A DNA stretch of 64,000 nt from SLHU01 sp009929975 (GTDB taxonomy: Bacteria > Bacillota > Clostridia > Saccharofermentanales > UBA5734), in assembly GCA_040776905.1 (NCBI GenBank), contig JAXGZQ010000003.1, positions 248,001 to 312,000 on the forward strand, in the 5' to 3' direction. The number at the start of each line of letters is the position of its first letter. The first letter of the stretch is position 1. Shown piece by piece: positions 15,884-25,534 of this stretch. The translations under genes were made by a program, and so were the position numbers. The notes beneath the pieces were generated by a model. It saw only the letters and a list, made by a program, of their open reading frames with translations, had not been told where the DNA came from and ran no database searches.

Positions 15884-17462
15884 ACATCCAGTCTCCTGCT
15901 GGTTCCGCCGGCATCTGTCAATCCGCCGTGGTGAATCGCTGCGCTGCCTGCTGCTTATTCTGCCGGTGCTGCTGCTCATATCGCGTCTGTTTTTCCCATT
16001 CAGCTGGCCTGGTATCATCATGTCCATCGCAGTGGCTTTCTGTGTCAGCCGCCAGCTGGCAGGCCTGATCCGGAAACGGCAGCAAAAAGCAGCCCGTGAT
16101 CAGCTGATCATGCTGCTGGAATATCTATCAGCCCGGCTGAATGCCGGGACCAGTCTGGAGCGTGCTCTGATTGAAGCACCGGAACAGCTGGAAATCGTCT
16201 CTGGCCGCAAGGCAAGACTGTGGCAGCTCCTGCAGCAGATTTCGACCCGCCTGGCATCAGGCCAGCCGCTCGATCAGTCATTGGGCCTGCTCGGTCGGGA
16301 ACTGGCCTGTCCTGAAGCGGCGCTGTTCTGCCAGAGCCTCATCCTGCTGAGACAGGCGGATGCACGACTGCACACATTTGTCCGCAGCCAGCTGGAGTTG
16401 AATATGGCAGCGCGGCAGACAATCGCTGAATCCGTTTCTGAGCAGGCGCAGCGGCGAACCGAGGCCTGGCTGCTGTGCCTGATGCCTCCATTGATGGCCT
16501 GCCTGATGCAGGCCAGTCTGAGCGGCGGTGACGCCGATACGATCGAATGGCTGCCGGCGCGTGCCGCTTTACTGCTTGCCTTCGGCATCAACTGTTTTGG
16601 TCTGATTCTGGTTCTGCATATCCTGTCTCGATCCGGTTTGCTGGCAAAACCGGATCACAGCATTTCCGACGCGAAACCACTACGGGGCCTGGACCAGCTG
16701 GCGGTCCGTTTCTGGAAACATCTGTATAACCGCTGGCTGCCGGCGGCTTATGTCGTTCCATTGAATCAGGCTATGAATCACCTCCAGCCAACGATGCGTC
16801 ATACTGATCAAGCTCATCCAGATAAGGAAATTACCCGTTTCTATTTGAGAAAAACCCGGGTTTTTCTCATCTCGCTGGTTGTCCTGGCGCCCTGTCTGGC
16901 CAGCGGGATCTGGCCGGCCCTGCTGCTGCCGTTCATCCTGCTGGTTTTACAGGATCAGCAACTGCTCCGGGACAGCCGGAATGATGATGACATCAGCCGT
17001 CATCAATTTCCGATCTGGATTCAGAATATCACCACGCTGCTTCAGTCGGGGCTTTCTGTACATCGCTCGCTTCAGATCAGCTCGGATGTGTTTTTGACGG
17101 GTGATCTTCACACTGAAAGCCCTCTGATAGCAATCAGGCCGGTCATCCACCAGATCCGTCAGCGGCTGGACCTGTCGTGGTCGAGTGAGATGATTCTGCG
17201 TGAACAGGCAGATCTCTGCCAGATTACGGAAATCCGGTCCGCGCTTCAGTTGATGGCTCGCTACGCGGCCGATGGTGGCCTGCATCTGCTTGAGCTGATC
17301 TCCATGCAGGCATCCGTCTGCCGCCAGGTCCAGCGCAACAGTCTGCGCCGCCAGCTTGACCGGCAATCACTGGCACTGCTGCTGCCGATCGCCCTGCAGC
17401 TGATGGCTGTCATGCTGGCAACCGCCGCGCCGGCCGCAGCCACGTTGATGGCTGGATTCTGA
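15876..17462 (+). CDS. TadB-TadC fusion: two type II secretion F-type platform modules in one chain
   Basis: 528 residues from ATG 15876, which overlaps the tadA stop and has GGTGATC upstream. The first half has two N-terminal membrane segments (about 25-65). A T2SSF-type cytoplasmic helical domain follows (LLEYLSARLNAGTSLERALIEAP; GRELACPEAALFCQSLILLRQ), then two membrane segments (about 205-255). The second half repeats the plan: a membrane pair (FLISLVVLAPCLASGIWPALLLPFILLVL), a T2SSF-like domain (QFPIWIQNITTLLQSGLSVHRSLQ; EIRSALQLMARYAADGG) and a C-terminal membrane segment. TadB and TadC are normally separate adjacent genes of about 300 residues. Here one uninterrupted frame covers both, so it is a genuine fusion unless there is a sequencing error. 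Confidence 0.82.
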   Translation: MYKHPVSCWFRRHLSIRRGESLRCLLLILPVLLLISRLFFPFSWPGIIMSIAVAFCVSRQLAGLIRKRQQKAARDQLIMLLEYLSARLNAGTSLERALIEAPEQLEIVSGRKARLWQLLQQISTRLASGQPLDQSLGLLGRELACPEAALFCQSLILLRQADARLHTFVRSQLELNMAARQTIAESVSEQAQRRTEAWLLCLMPPLMACLMQASLSGGDADTIEWLPARAALLLAFGINCFGLILVLHILSRSGLLAKPDHSISDAKPLRGLDQLAVRFWKHLYNRWLPAAYVVPLNQAMNHLQPTMRHTDQAHPDKEITRFYLRKTRVFLISLVVLAPCLASGIWPALLLPFILLVLQDQQLLRDSRNDDDISRHQFPIWIQNITTLLQSGLSVHRSLQISSDVFLTGDLHTESPLIAIRPVIHQIRQRLDLSWSSEMILREQADLCQITEIRSALQLMARYAADGGLHLLELISMQASVCRQVQRNSLRRQLDRQSLALLLPIALQLMAVMLATAAPAAATLMAGF

Positions 17463-17488
17463 CTACCTGGATCAAGGAGGAAATCATC

Positions 17489-17701
17489 ATGGATTTACAT
17501 GCAAAACAGAGCTTGATCAAGCACACCGTCCGGTGTCATTCAAGAAAGGGGATTGGCACACTTGAGGTGGTGATCATCATCGCAGTACTGATCTCCGTCG
17601 CGTTGATTTTTCGCGAGGCATTGACGGCTTACGCCCGGCAGCTGATTGAATCTGTGTTCGGCAGTCAAAGCGCGATTGCTGATCTGATTGTCACCGAATG
17701 A
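17489..17701 (+). CDS. Flp1-type class IVb prepilin-like protein
   Basis: 70 residues. A short basic leader ends ...SRKG21, followed by IGTLE and a hydrophobic stretch VVIIIAVLISVALIF. Gly21 with Glu26 at position +5 fits a type IV prepilin processing site, and GIGTLE followed by a hydrophobic helix is characteristic of Flp1-like pilins of Gram-positive Tad loci. This is probably the structural subunit assembled by TadA and the TadB-TadC fusion. AAGGAGG precedes the start. No prepilin peptidase is encoded in the window. Confidence 0.85.
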   Translation: MDLHAKQSLIKHTVRCHSRKGIGTLEVVIIIAVLISVALIFREALTAYARQLIESVFGSQSAIADLIVTE

Positions 17702-18972
17702 ACGGCACACAGATTCCAACGGCGGGCGCAGTGGAAACCCCAATGACTTCCGCTGCCTGGCGGGATGGCGATCAGCTGGTCCTGAGTCTGTCTGACCGCT
17801 GGATTCCCGTGCGCTATCAGCTTCAATTATTGAATCGCTGCCGGCCGCGGGGTCTTCTGCCATGCAGTCTGCGGCAAAGGCTCGGACAAGGAGAGCTCAG
17901 CATAGATCTTTCAGGTTGTCGTGCGCTGCCGGACTGGCTGGTCGAAAATCCACCGGATCAATCAACAACAGACAGTCTGACCGACCAGCTGAAGGCCGTT
18001 CTGCATGAAGCAGAGAATCGGCTGCTGCCGGCTGAGCAGTTTGATCTCGATCCGGCCAGCCTGTTCATCAGCCGTGATCCAACGGGGCCGCTCCAGCTCC
18101 ACTTGGTATTCTGGCCCTGTGCTGACCGTCAGTCTGAGGCGAAAATGACGGATGACTGGTCTGTTATCCGTGAGATGGCCTGTCGATCCCTGCGACAGGT
18201 ACTGACGCTTCGACAAGCCCCCCGTCCAGGCCCGCTGGATCCTCCGGTCGGATCAGCGCCTGCGACTGCCGGTCCGGACCCTCGTACCCGGCCGCCCCGT
18301 TTGCGGTTACCGACCGGGCTGAGATCGAACAGACAGCGAAACAGCCTTCTGCTGCTTCTGGTGCATGCAGGAGTTGGCACGGCCGGCTGTTTTCTGCTGT
18401 TTACGCCTGCTTCACCCGTGCTGCGCGGTTTCGTGTCATCCAGTGCTGCCCTGCTCTTTCTGACCGACATCTGGGGTCTGCTGCCGGGGCGGATCAAGGA
18501 ATCGATCCGGCAGAAGAAAGCCCGGCAATGGCTGATGATCCGGCGCCAGGCGGCGGCTGTACTCCAGGCCCGCCAGGAAAAACCCATTCCCACCGAAGCG
18601 GATCGCTTGCGTGAGACCGGCCTGTACCCGGACGATCCGGCCTTGTTTCGCATCGCGGTTCTGATTCCGCAGTTCCTTGAGCCGGACCAACAAAAAACAG
18701 CCGCCCGGACGACCGTTCACATTCTGGTTGATCAATTTATCATCGGTCGGGACCGGCATCGCTGCGACCTGTGCCTGGCCGACCCCTCCATCGGGCGGCA
18801 GCATGCCCGGATCAGCCGTTCAGGCGGTTCCTTTTTCATCACCGATCTTGGTTCACGCAATGGCAGCTGGCTCGATCAACACCGGATAGACGCTTTCGAA
18901 GAGCTTCCGCTGCCTGACCATTGCCTCCTCAAATTCGGACAGAGCCTGTTTCTGTTTCAGGCGGAAAGTTAA
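17698..18972 (+). CDS. FHA-domain membrane protein of the Tad locus
   Basis: 424 residues. The N-terminal 170 or so residues form an unrecognised globular domain that resembles the DUF6382-type region found before FHA domains in clostridial Tad loci. A proline-rich linker and two membrane segments follow at about 215-260. The C-terminal FHA domain (about 340-420) has the phosphothreonine-binding signature: IIGRD, SIGRQHARI and SRNGSWLD. It overlaps the pilin gene by ATGA. Its stop codon overlaps that of the convergent atpC by three bases. It may link pilus assembly to a Ser/Thr kinase, but none is encoded in the window. Confidence 0.85.
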   Translation: MNGTQIPTAGAVETPMTSAAWRDGDQLVLSLSDRWIPVRYQLQLLNRCRPRGLLPCSLRQRLGQGELSIDLSGCRALPDWLVENPPDQSTTDSLTDQLKAVLHEAENRLLPAEQFDLDPASLFISRDPTGPLQLHLVFWPCADRQSEAKMTDDWSVIREMACRSLRQVLTLRQAPRPGPLDPPVGSAPATAGPDPRTRPPRLRLPTGLRSNRQRNSLLLLLVHAGVGTAGCFLLFTPASPVLRGFVSSSAALLFLTDIWGLLPGRIKESIRQKKARQWLMIRRQAAAVLQARQEKPIPTEADRLRETGLYPDDPALFRIAVLIPQFLEPDQQKTAARTTVHILVDQFIIGRDRHRCDLCLADPSIGRQHARISRSGGSFFITDLGSRNGSWLDQHRIDAFEELPLPDHCLLKFGQSLFLFQAES

Positions 18973-19412
18973 ATGATCGGCATGTTATCGGTTTGCTGCC
19001 GCTGATATTTCTCCGCCAGGCGAATCCGGTTCCTGGCGCGCTCCACACCATGTCTGGAACGTGCTTTTTCCCGATCTGATACATCCGGGTCGTGCAGGCG
19101 CTGTTCCGCGCGTTCCAAGGCTCGATGAGCCCGCTCGAGCGATATGTCACGCGGGTATTCAGCCGCGTTGACAACGAGAACCACCAGTTCAGGGCCGACT
19201 TCGGCATATCCGTTGGTCGCGGCGATTGAGGTCCATTGACCATCTGCCAGAATACGGATCTCACCGGAAACCAGCGCGGCCATCAGTGGGGCATGCCCGG
19301 GCATCACACCGATTTCACCGTTTTTTGAGGTGAAGACGACCATCTCCGCGTCACTCTCATAAAACATGGCATACGGTGTGACAACTTCAACTTTGATTGT
19401 CTGATCAGGCAT
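18969..19412 (-). CDS. atpC: ATP synthase F1 epsilon subunit
   Basis: 147 residues: an N-terminal beta-sandwich (VEVVTPYAMFYESDAEMVVF; GEIGVMPGHAPLMAALVSG) and a C-terminal helical hairpin rich in Arg and Ala. Epsilon couples the gamma shaft to the c-ring and can inhibit ATP hydrolysis. It is the last gene of the atp operon, 16 bases after atpD. No terminator is visible between it and the convergent FHA gene; the two stop codons share bases. Confidence 0.93.
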   Translation of the reverse strand: MPDQTIKVEVVTPYAMFYESDAEMVVFTSKNGEIGVMPGHAPLMAALVSGEIRILADGQWTSIAATNGYAEVGPELVVLVVNAAEYPRDISLERAHRALERAEQRLHDPDVSDREKARSRHGVERARNRIRLAEKYQRQQTDNMPII

Positions 19413-19428
19413 TCTTGTTCACCGCCTG

Positions 19429-20817
<1,389 letters not shown>

Positions 20818-20843
20818 GAAGGCACCTCTTTTTCCTGATCGTC

Positions 20844-21782
20844 TTATCCTTCGCTGAGAACTTCCGCCCCACCGACAATTTCTGACAATTCATTCGTTAT
20901 CTGATTCTGGCGGACCTGATTACCGCGCAGACGCAATTGTTCCAGCATCTCATCCGCGTTTTCGGTCGCACTGTCCATCGCAGTCATCCGCGCTGTCTGT
21001 TCACTGGCGAACGCTTCAGTCAGCGCGCCATACACCATCCCGTTCATATAGGTATCGGTCAGGTATTCCATCACCTCTTCGGCCGAGGGATCATAGAGAA
21101 TTTCCGCGCCGGCGTCGATGCCGCGCGGACCGCGGTGTTCCTCAGGAATCATCTGGGCCAGCACATCGGTGTTGACCGGCAGAATTCTGGTAACCATCGG
21201 CTTCATCGTGATCGCGGACTCAATCCGCGTATAGATGAAATAGACAAGATCCAATGTGCCGTTTTCATACAGGTCCTGGATGTATTCACTGATATCGCGC
21301 GCCCGGTAATAGGTCGGTTCATTGATCGGGTACTTGAAATCCGGCACCACATTGAATCCGGCGCGGATCAGCCGTTCCCTGCCGATTCGTCCCGCGACAT
21401 AGAGTTCGACGGACGTATTCAGGTTTTTCCGGACATTATCGATCATTTTTTCCTGGATATGCTTTTCCGCCGTCGCCAGAACATTGAGATTGTACGCGCC
21501 GGCCAAGCCCTGGTCACCGGTCAAAATAAAATAGCCGATCTTCCAGGTCTCGCCCGGTTTTTTCTGACGCAGCGTCATATAGCGATTGTCCAGCAGCATA
21601 CCTGATTCCTGCATCTCGATCATCGTTTCCGCGCAGAGGGCAAAAAACGGCATGGTCTTTTCCAGCTGCTGCCTGGCCCGGCGCATTTTAACCGCGCTGA
21701 TCAGATGCATGGCATGCGTCATCTGGCGGATATCACCGACACTGCGGATCCTTTTCTTGATTTCAGACTGTTGCAGTTCCAT
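20844..21782 (-). CDS. atpG: ATP synthase F1 gamma subunit
   Basis: 312 residues from ATG 21782, preceded by AGGAAG, overlapping the end of the fused alpha gene by 20 bases. The N-terminal helix MELQQSEIKKRIRSV...MTHAMHLISAVKMRRA and the C-terminal helix ALTEAFASEQTARMTAMDSATENA are canonical for the central stalk. An in-frame opening to 21854 lies wholly inside the alpha gene and is rejected. Confidence 0.94.
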   Translation of the reverse strand: MELQQSEIKKRIRSVGDIRQMTHAMHLISAVKMRRARQQLEKTMPFFALCAETMIEMQESGMLLDNRYMTLRQKKPGETWKIGYFILTGDQGLAGAYNLNVLATAEKHIQEKMIDNVRKNLNTSVELYVAGRIGRERLIRAGFNVVPDFKYPINEPTYYRARDISEYIQDLYENGTLDLVYFIYTRIESAITMKPMVTRILPVNTDVLAQMIPEEHRGPRGIDAGAEILYDPSAEEVMEYLTDTYMNGMVYGALTEAFASEQTARMTAMDSATENADEMLEQLRLRGNQVRQNQITNELSEIVGGAEVLSEG

Positions 21783-23691
21783 ATTCTTCCTGTTCTGCGT
21801 CCCAGCGCGGCCAGAAGGCGGTAATCGCCTGTTCCAGCAGCGCGTGATGTTCATCGGTGAATTGGCCGTCTTCGCTGATCTGCGTGATCATTGAGGGGTA
21901 GCGGCTGTGGATGTACTGGAGAAAGCGTTCGAGAAAGCGCTTGACATCCTCGCGGTCCAGGCGGCTCATCAGCGATTGACCGGCCAGATGAAGCATCAGG
22001 ACCTGGTCAGCAACCGGCAGCGGATGATACTGGTTTTGTTTCAGAACTTCCAGTAAAGCAGTTCCGATTCTCAGTTGCTCCTGTGTCTCCGCGTCAAGTT
22101 CGGATCCGAACTGGGAGAATGCCTCAAGTTCCCGGTACTGAGCGAGGCGGATGCGCAGCGGACCGGCGACTTTGCGCATCGCTTTCGACTGCGCGGCACC
22201 ACCGACACGTGAAACTGAGAGTCCAACATTGATTGCCGGTCGCTGACCGGAAAAGAACAACTCACTCTCCAGATAGATCTGGCCATCCGTGATGGAGATC
22301 ACATTGGTCGGGATATACGCGGAAATATCACCGCTCTGTGTCTCAACAATCGGCAGCGCGGTAATCGATCCGCCGCCCCGTTCATCGTTGAGCTGGCAGG
22401 CACGTTCAAGCAGACGTGCGTGCAGGTAGAAAATATCACCTGGATAGGCTTCGCGGCCCGGAGGCCGGCGCAGCAGCAGTGAGATCGCGCGATAGGCCTG
22501 GGCGTGTTTGGTCAGATCGTCATAGACGATCAGCACATCAGACTGGTAACGTTCCATCAGGCCTTCCGCCATGGCACAGCCGGCATAGGGTGCCAGATAC
22601 TGCAGGGCCGCGGAATCACTCGCGCTGGCAACGACGACGGTCGTATAGCTGAGCGCGCCATAACGCTGCAGGGTATTAACCACAGACGCGACCGTTGACA
22701 TCTTCTGGCCGATCGCCACATAGACACACTGAACCGACTTGTCGCGCTGGTTGATGATCGCGTCAATCGCCAGAGCCGTTTTGCCGGTCTGGCGGTCGCC
22801 GATGATCAGTTCGCGCTGGCCGTAGCCAATCGGGGTCAGGGCGTCAATCGCGGTCACACCGGTATGCAGCGAACGGGTGACCGGCTTACGGTCAAGAATC
22901 GCCGGTGCCGGCACCTCAATCGGACGCAGGTCAGAATGGCTGACCGGCCCCATCCCGTCAATCGGACGACCCAACGCGTCAACAACCCGGCCGAGCAATG
23001 ATTTTCCCGCCGGCACCCGGATCGGCGCCCCGGTCCGCTTGCAGATGGTTCCCTGATGAACGGTGTTGTCATTTTCCAGCATGACAACACCGATGTTTTC
23101 TTTCTCCAGGTTCATCGCGATGCCATAGGTCTGTTCACCCAGCATAACCAGTTCATTGCTGAGGCAGTTATGCATGCCGCGAATCGTCGCGACACCATCA
23201 TGCACGCGGATCACCTGACCGACTTCATCAATCGATGAGCTGGACATGAACGCGTCCAGCGACAGGCGTAGTGCCTCGGCTTGCCGCTGTCTGAATCCCG
23301 GCTCGTCCGCCTGGCCGATCCGATCATCAGAAAGATTCGTATTGCCCGGAATAATCGGTTCCTCGCTGAACGACGCCAGAGCGTCGTTCAGGGTCTCCTG
23401 AATCATCTGTTCGTCGAGATCTGTCTCGCCATCCAGATCGCCATCCAGCGGCTGACGCTTTTTCAGATGGCTGGCGATCCGGGCCAGTTGGCCGCGGATG
23501 CTGTGGTCATAGCGGTAGTCACCTGCGTACACAATGACACCGCCGATCAGTTCAGGATCGGTATCTGTCTGCAGGTCATAATCAGCGAACAGCAGTTTCG
23601 CGGCAAAGTGATCCGCGATCTTTCGAGCCGCGTTCTCATCAATCGCGACCGCGGAGACGATTCGTATGGCCGGAATAATCCTCTCAGGCAT
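21763..23691 (-). CDS. Fusion of the ATP synthase delta-subunit C-terminal domain with the alpha subunit
   Basis: One uninterrupted 642-residue frame. Residues 1-80 match the C-terminal domain of delta (AtpH/OSCP): IRIVSAVAIDENAARKIADH, then DTDPELIGGVIVYAGDYRYDHSIRGQLARI. An acidic linker (about 81-130) leads to a complete alpha subunit: DEVGQVIRVHDGVATIRG at about 155, Walker A GDRQTGKT at 298-305, and the alpha C-terminal domain. Normal alpha is about 500 residues and delta is a separate gene of about 180 residues. The start at 23691 (AAAGGAC upstream) overlaps atpF by 8 bases. The delta N-terminal six-helix domain that normally caps alpha is not encoded here. The fusion could tie the b stalk directly to alpha. 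Confidence 0.9.
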   Translation of the reverse strand: MPERIIPAIRIVSAVAIDENAARKIADHFAAKLLFADYDLQTDTDPELIGGVIVYAGDYRYDHSIRGQLARIASHLKKRQPLDGDLDGETDLDEQMIQETLNDALASFSEEPIIPGNTNLSDDRIGQADEPGFRQRQAEALRLSLDAFMSSSSIDEVGQVIRVHDGVATIRGMHNCLSNELVMLGEQTYGIAMNLEKENIGVVMLENDNTVHQGTICKRTGAPIRVPAGKSLLGRVVDALGRPIDGMGPVSHSDLRPIEVPAPAILDRKPVTRSLHTGVTAIDALTPIGYGQRELIIGDRQTGKTALAIDAIINQRDKSVQCVYVAIGQKMSTVASVVNTLQRYGALSYTTVVVASASDSAALQYLAPYAGCAMAEGLMERYQSDVLIVYDDLTKHAQAYRAISLLLRRPPGREAYPGDIFYLHARLLERACQLNDERGGGSITALPIVETQSGDISAYIPTNVISITDGQIYLESELFFSGQRPAINVGLSVSRVGGAAQSKAMRKVAGPLRIRLAQYRELEAFSQFGSELDAETQEQLRIGTALLEVLKQNQYHPLPVADQVLMLHLAGQSLMSRLDREDVKRFLERFLQYIHSRYPSMITQISEDGQFTDEHHALLEQAITAFWPRWDAEQEEYGTATV

Positions 23692-24223
23692 GCTCCACCC
23701 CGTCCTTTGTCTCATCCTGATTCTGGAGAGAGGGTTCATCATGGATCAGCTGGCGGACCAGATCACGCTGGCGCTCCGGATCCATCGCCTTGCCGATCAC
23801 TTTGGACGCGATCGCGACTGAAAGATCCGCGACTTCATCACGTGACTGCTGCATGATCGCCAGTTTCATCCGGCGCATTTCCTCGTCGGTGCGGCTCATG
23901 ATATGTGCGGCCTCACTGCGGGCGGCGGCAATCGTCTCTTCGCTTTGCTGCTCAGCCATCACCCGTGCCGACGCGACAATATCCGCGGCTTCATGATTCG
24001 ACGCGTTAAGACGGCTATTGGCTTCACTCAACTGTTTTTCAGCCTCCGCCATTTTATCGCCGGCAGTCTGCAGCTGGTTCGCGACCAGTTCTCTGCGCTT
24101 ATTGAGCAGTTTCAAAAGCGGTTTGAACAACAGCCAGCGCAGGACAAAATACGCGAGCAGCAAATTAATGATGGTCAAAATCGCGTCGGAAACATAACCG
24201 GCCAGTGCTTCAGGTGTAAACAT
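23684..24223 (-). CDS. atpF: ATP synthase Fo b subunit
   Basis: 179 residues from ATG 24223, which has AAGGAG at good spacing. One N-terminal membrane helix (ILTIINLLLAYFVLRWLLF) is followed by a long charged coiled-coil (KLLNKRRELVANQL... MRRMKLAIMQQSRDEVADL). It ends with AIASKVIGKAMDPERQRDLV, the usual delta-contacting end, and a short acidic tail. There is no sign of a delta N-terminal domain fused to b, as occurs in mycobacteria. It forms the peripheral stalk. Confidence 0.94.
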   Translation of the reverse strand: MFTPEALAGYVSDAILTIINLLLAYFVLRWLLFKPLLKLLNKRRELVANQLQTAGDKMAEAEKQLSEANSRLNASNHEAADIVASARVMAEQQSEETIAAARSEAAHIMSRTDEEMRRMKLAIMQQSRDEVADLSVAIASKVIGKAMDPERQRDLVRQLIHDEPSLQNQDETKDGVEHA

Positions 24224-24248
24224 TCGCAATCTCCTTCTCGGCAGGTCG

Positions 24249-24476
24249 TCAGAACGCGAAGACGAGCAGCAGACTGACAACCAGCGCGTAGATCGCTGTT
24301 GCTTCGATAAAGACAATCGCGGTCAGCAAAGTCGCCTGAATCTTGCCTGAAATTTCAGGCTGCCGGGCGGATGCCTCAAATGCCTTGCCGGAAGCGATTC
24401 CAATACCGATTGCCGCAGCGCCGGCTGCGACCGCGATTGCCAACGCGGCTCCAAGTGCAATAAGTCCTCTTTCCAT
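24249..24476 (-). CDS. atpE: ATP synthase Fo c subunit
   Basis: 75 residues forming a two-helix hairpin. The ARQPE loop is at 37-41 and the ion-binding Glu58 lies in FIEATAIY. The Gln of helix 1 and the Ser after the Glu, which mark sodium-binding rings such as that of Ilyobacter, are Ile and Ala here. A proton-type ring is therefore predicted. Confidence 0.95.
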   Translation of the reverse strand: MERGLIALGAALAIAVAAGAAAIGIGIASGKAFEASARQPEISGKIQATLLTAIVFIEATAIYALVVSLLLVFAF

Positions 24477-24530
24477 AATGATCCTCCACTAATTAATTCT
24501 ATTTCGTGCGACAGTCCGGTTTCTGTCTGT

Positions 24531-25352
24531 TCAGACAGACGCCGCCTGCATTGATTTTTTCTGCTGACGCGCCTGTTTCGACATCTCCGCGCTTTCCAGT
24601 ACTTCGCCGATATAGGTCGCGGTCAGATAAGTAAAAATGACGGCCTGAAGAATCCCATCAGCCAGGTCAAACCAGATACCGACAATACCCGGCAGGAAGA
24701 CGGGCAAGATCAGATAGACAAATTCCATCAGGATGAACGCACCGAAAACATTGCCGAACAGCCGCAGTGAAAGCGACAGGGGCTTGATCACATAATCGAG
24801 CAGTTTGAACGGCAGAAGCATCGCCTTGGGATAGACCAGGGACGCGAAAAAGCCGCGCAGTCCGACAAAACGGATGGACTGGACGATAATATAGACGATG
24901 GTCAGAAGTGCCATCGCGATCGGGAACGCCGGATTCTTCGCCGGCGGAGGAATTTTGAACAGCGACAGGAGGTTGGTCAACATGATGAACAGACCAACGG
25001 TGCCGATGAACGGAACCACCTGTTCCGTCTGCTCCTCATTCATATGTGAGGACCGGCAGAGACGGATCAGCAGATCCATCAGGGTCTCCGCGAGCTGCTG
25101 GCGGATTGTGGCCGGAACCAGCCGGGGCCGGTGTCCCAGCCACCAGCCGATCAGGAACATAACGGCCATGCCGATCCAGCTCATGGTCACGGCATTGGTT
25201 AGAACGAGTTCAAAATCGCCGATCTGGACGGTCGCGACGGTCTGAGGAATGATGGCATGTCGGATTTCCTCACCAATATCGCCTATTTTCATTTCCTGGA
25301 GCAGGTTATCTTTCAATGCCTGCCAGAAGCGCTGCCAGTTATTCATCTGCAT
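24531..25352 (-). CDS. atpB: ATP synthase Fo a subunit
   Basis: 273 residues with about five to six membrane segments. The essential Arg is seen in LSLRLFGNVFGAFILMEF, and the conserved C-terminal half-channel region follows. It is the first structural gene of the atp operon; no atpI is present. Two ATGs (25352 and 25346) are possible starts, with an AAAGG upstream. Confidence 0.95.
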   Translation of the reverse strand: MQMNNWQRFWQALKDNLLQEMKIGDIGEEIRHAIIPQTVATVQIGDFELVLTNAVTMSWIGMAVMFLIGWWLGHRPRLVPATIRQQLAETLMDLLIRLCRSSHMNEEQTEQVVPFIGTVGLFIMLTNLLSLFKIPPPAKNPAFPIAMALLTIVYIIVQSIRFVGLRGFFASLVYPKAMLLPFKLLDYVIKPLSLSLRLFGNVFGAFILMEFVYLILPVFLPGIVGIWFDLADGILQAVIFTYLTATYIGEVLESAEMSKQARQQKKSMQAASV

Positions 25353-25437
25353 GCGGCCTTTCTCTTCATTCTCGTTCTCTTGTCATTTTCAAACCCGCCG
25401 GAGAATTAGACTGATGCCAACCGATTCGAATAGCACA

Positions 25438-25461
25438 GCCCGGCAGGCTGGCCTGCCGGGC
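25438..25461 (-). repeat. Strong 10-bp hairpin in the atp operon leader
   Basis: GCCCGGCAGG and CCTGCCGGGC are exact inverted copies with a 4-base loop, between the putative atp promoter and atpB. No U-run follows on either strand, so it may be a leader structure or a remnant of an upp terminator. Confidence 0.6.
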
Positions 25462-25480
25462 CTGAGCTTCATGATATTTA

Positions 25481-25509
25481 ATTGTACTCCGATTTCCGCG
25501 GATCTGCAA
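25481..25509 (-). promoter_or_regulatory. Putative promoter of the atp operon
   Basis: Minus-strand TTGCAG (25504-25509), a 17-base spacer and TACAAT (25481-25486), downstream of upp and about 130 bases before atpB. Confidence 0.65.
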
Positions 25510-25534
25510 GCAAGCCGGTTTTTCTTTACCGCGT

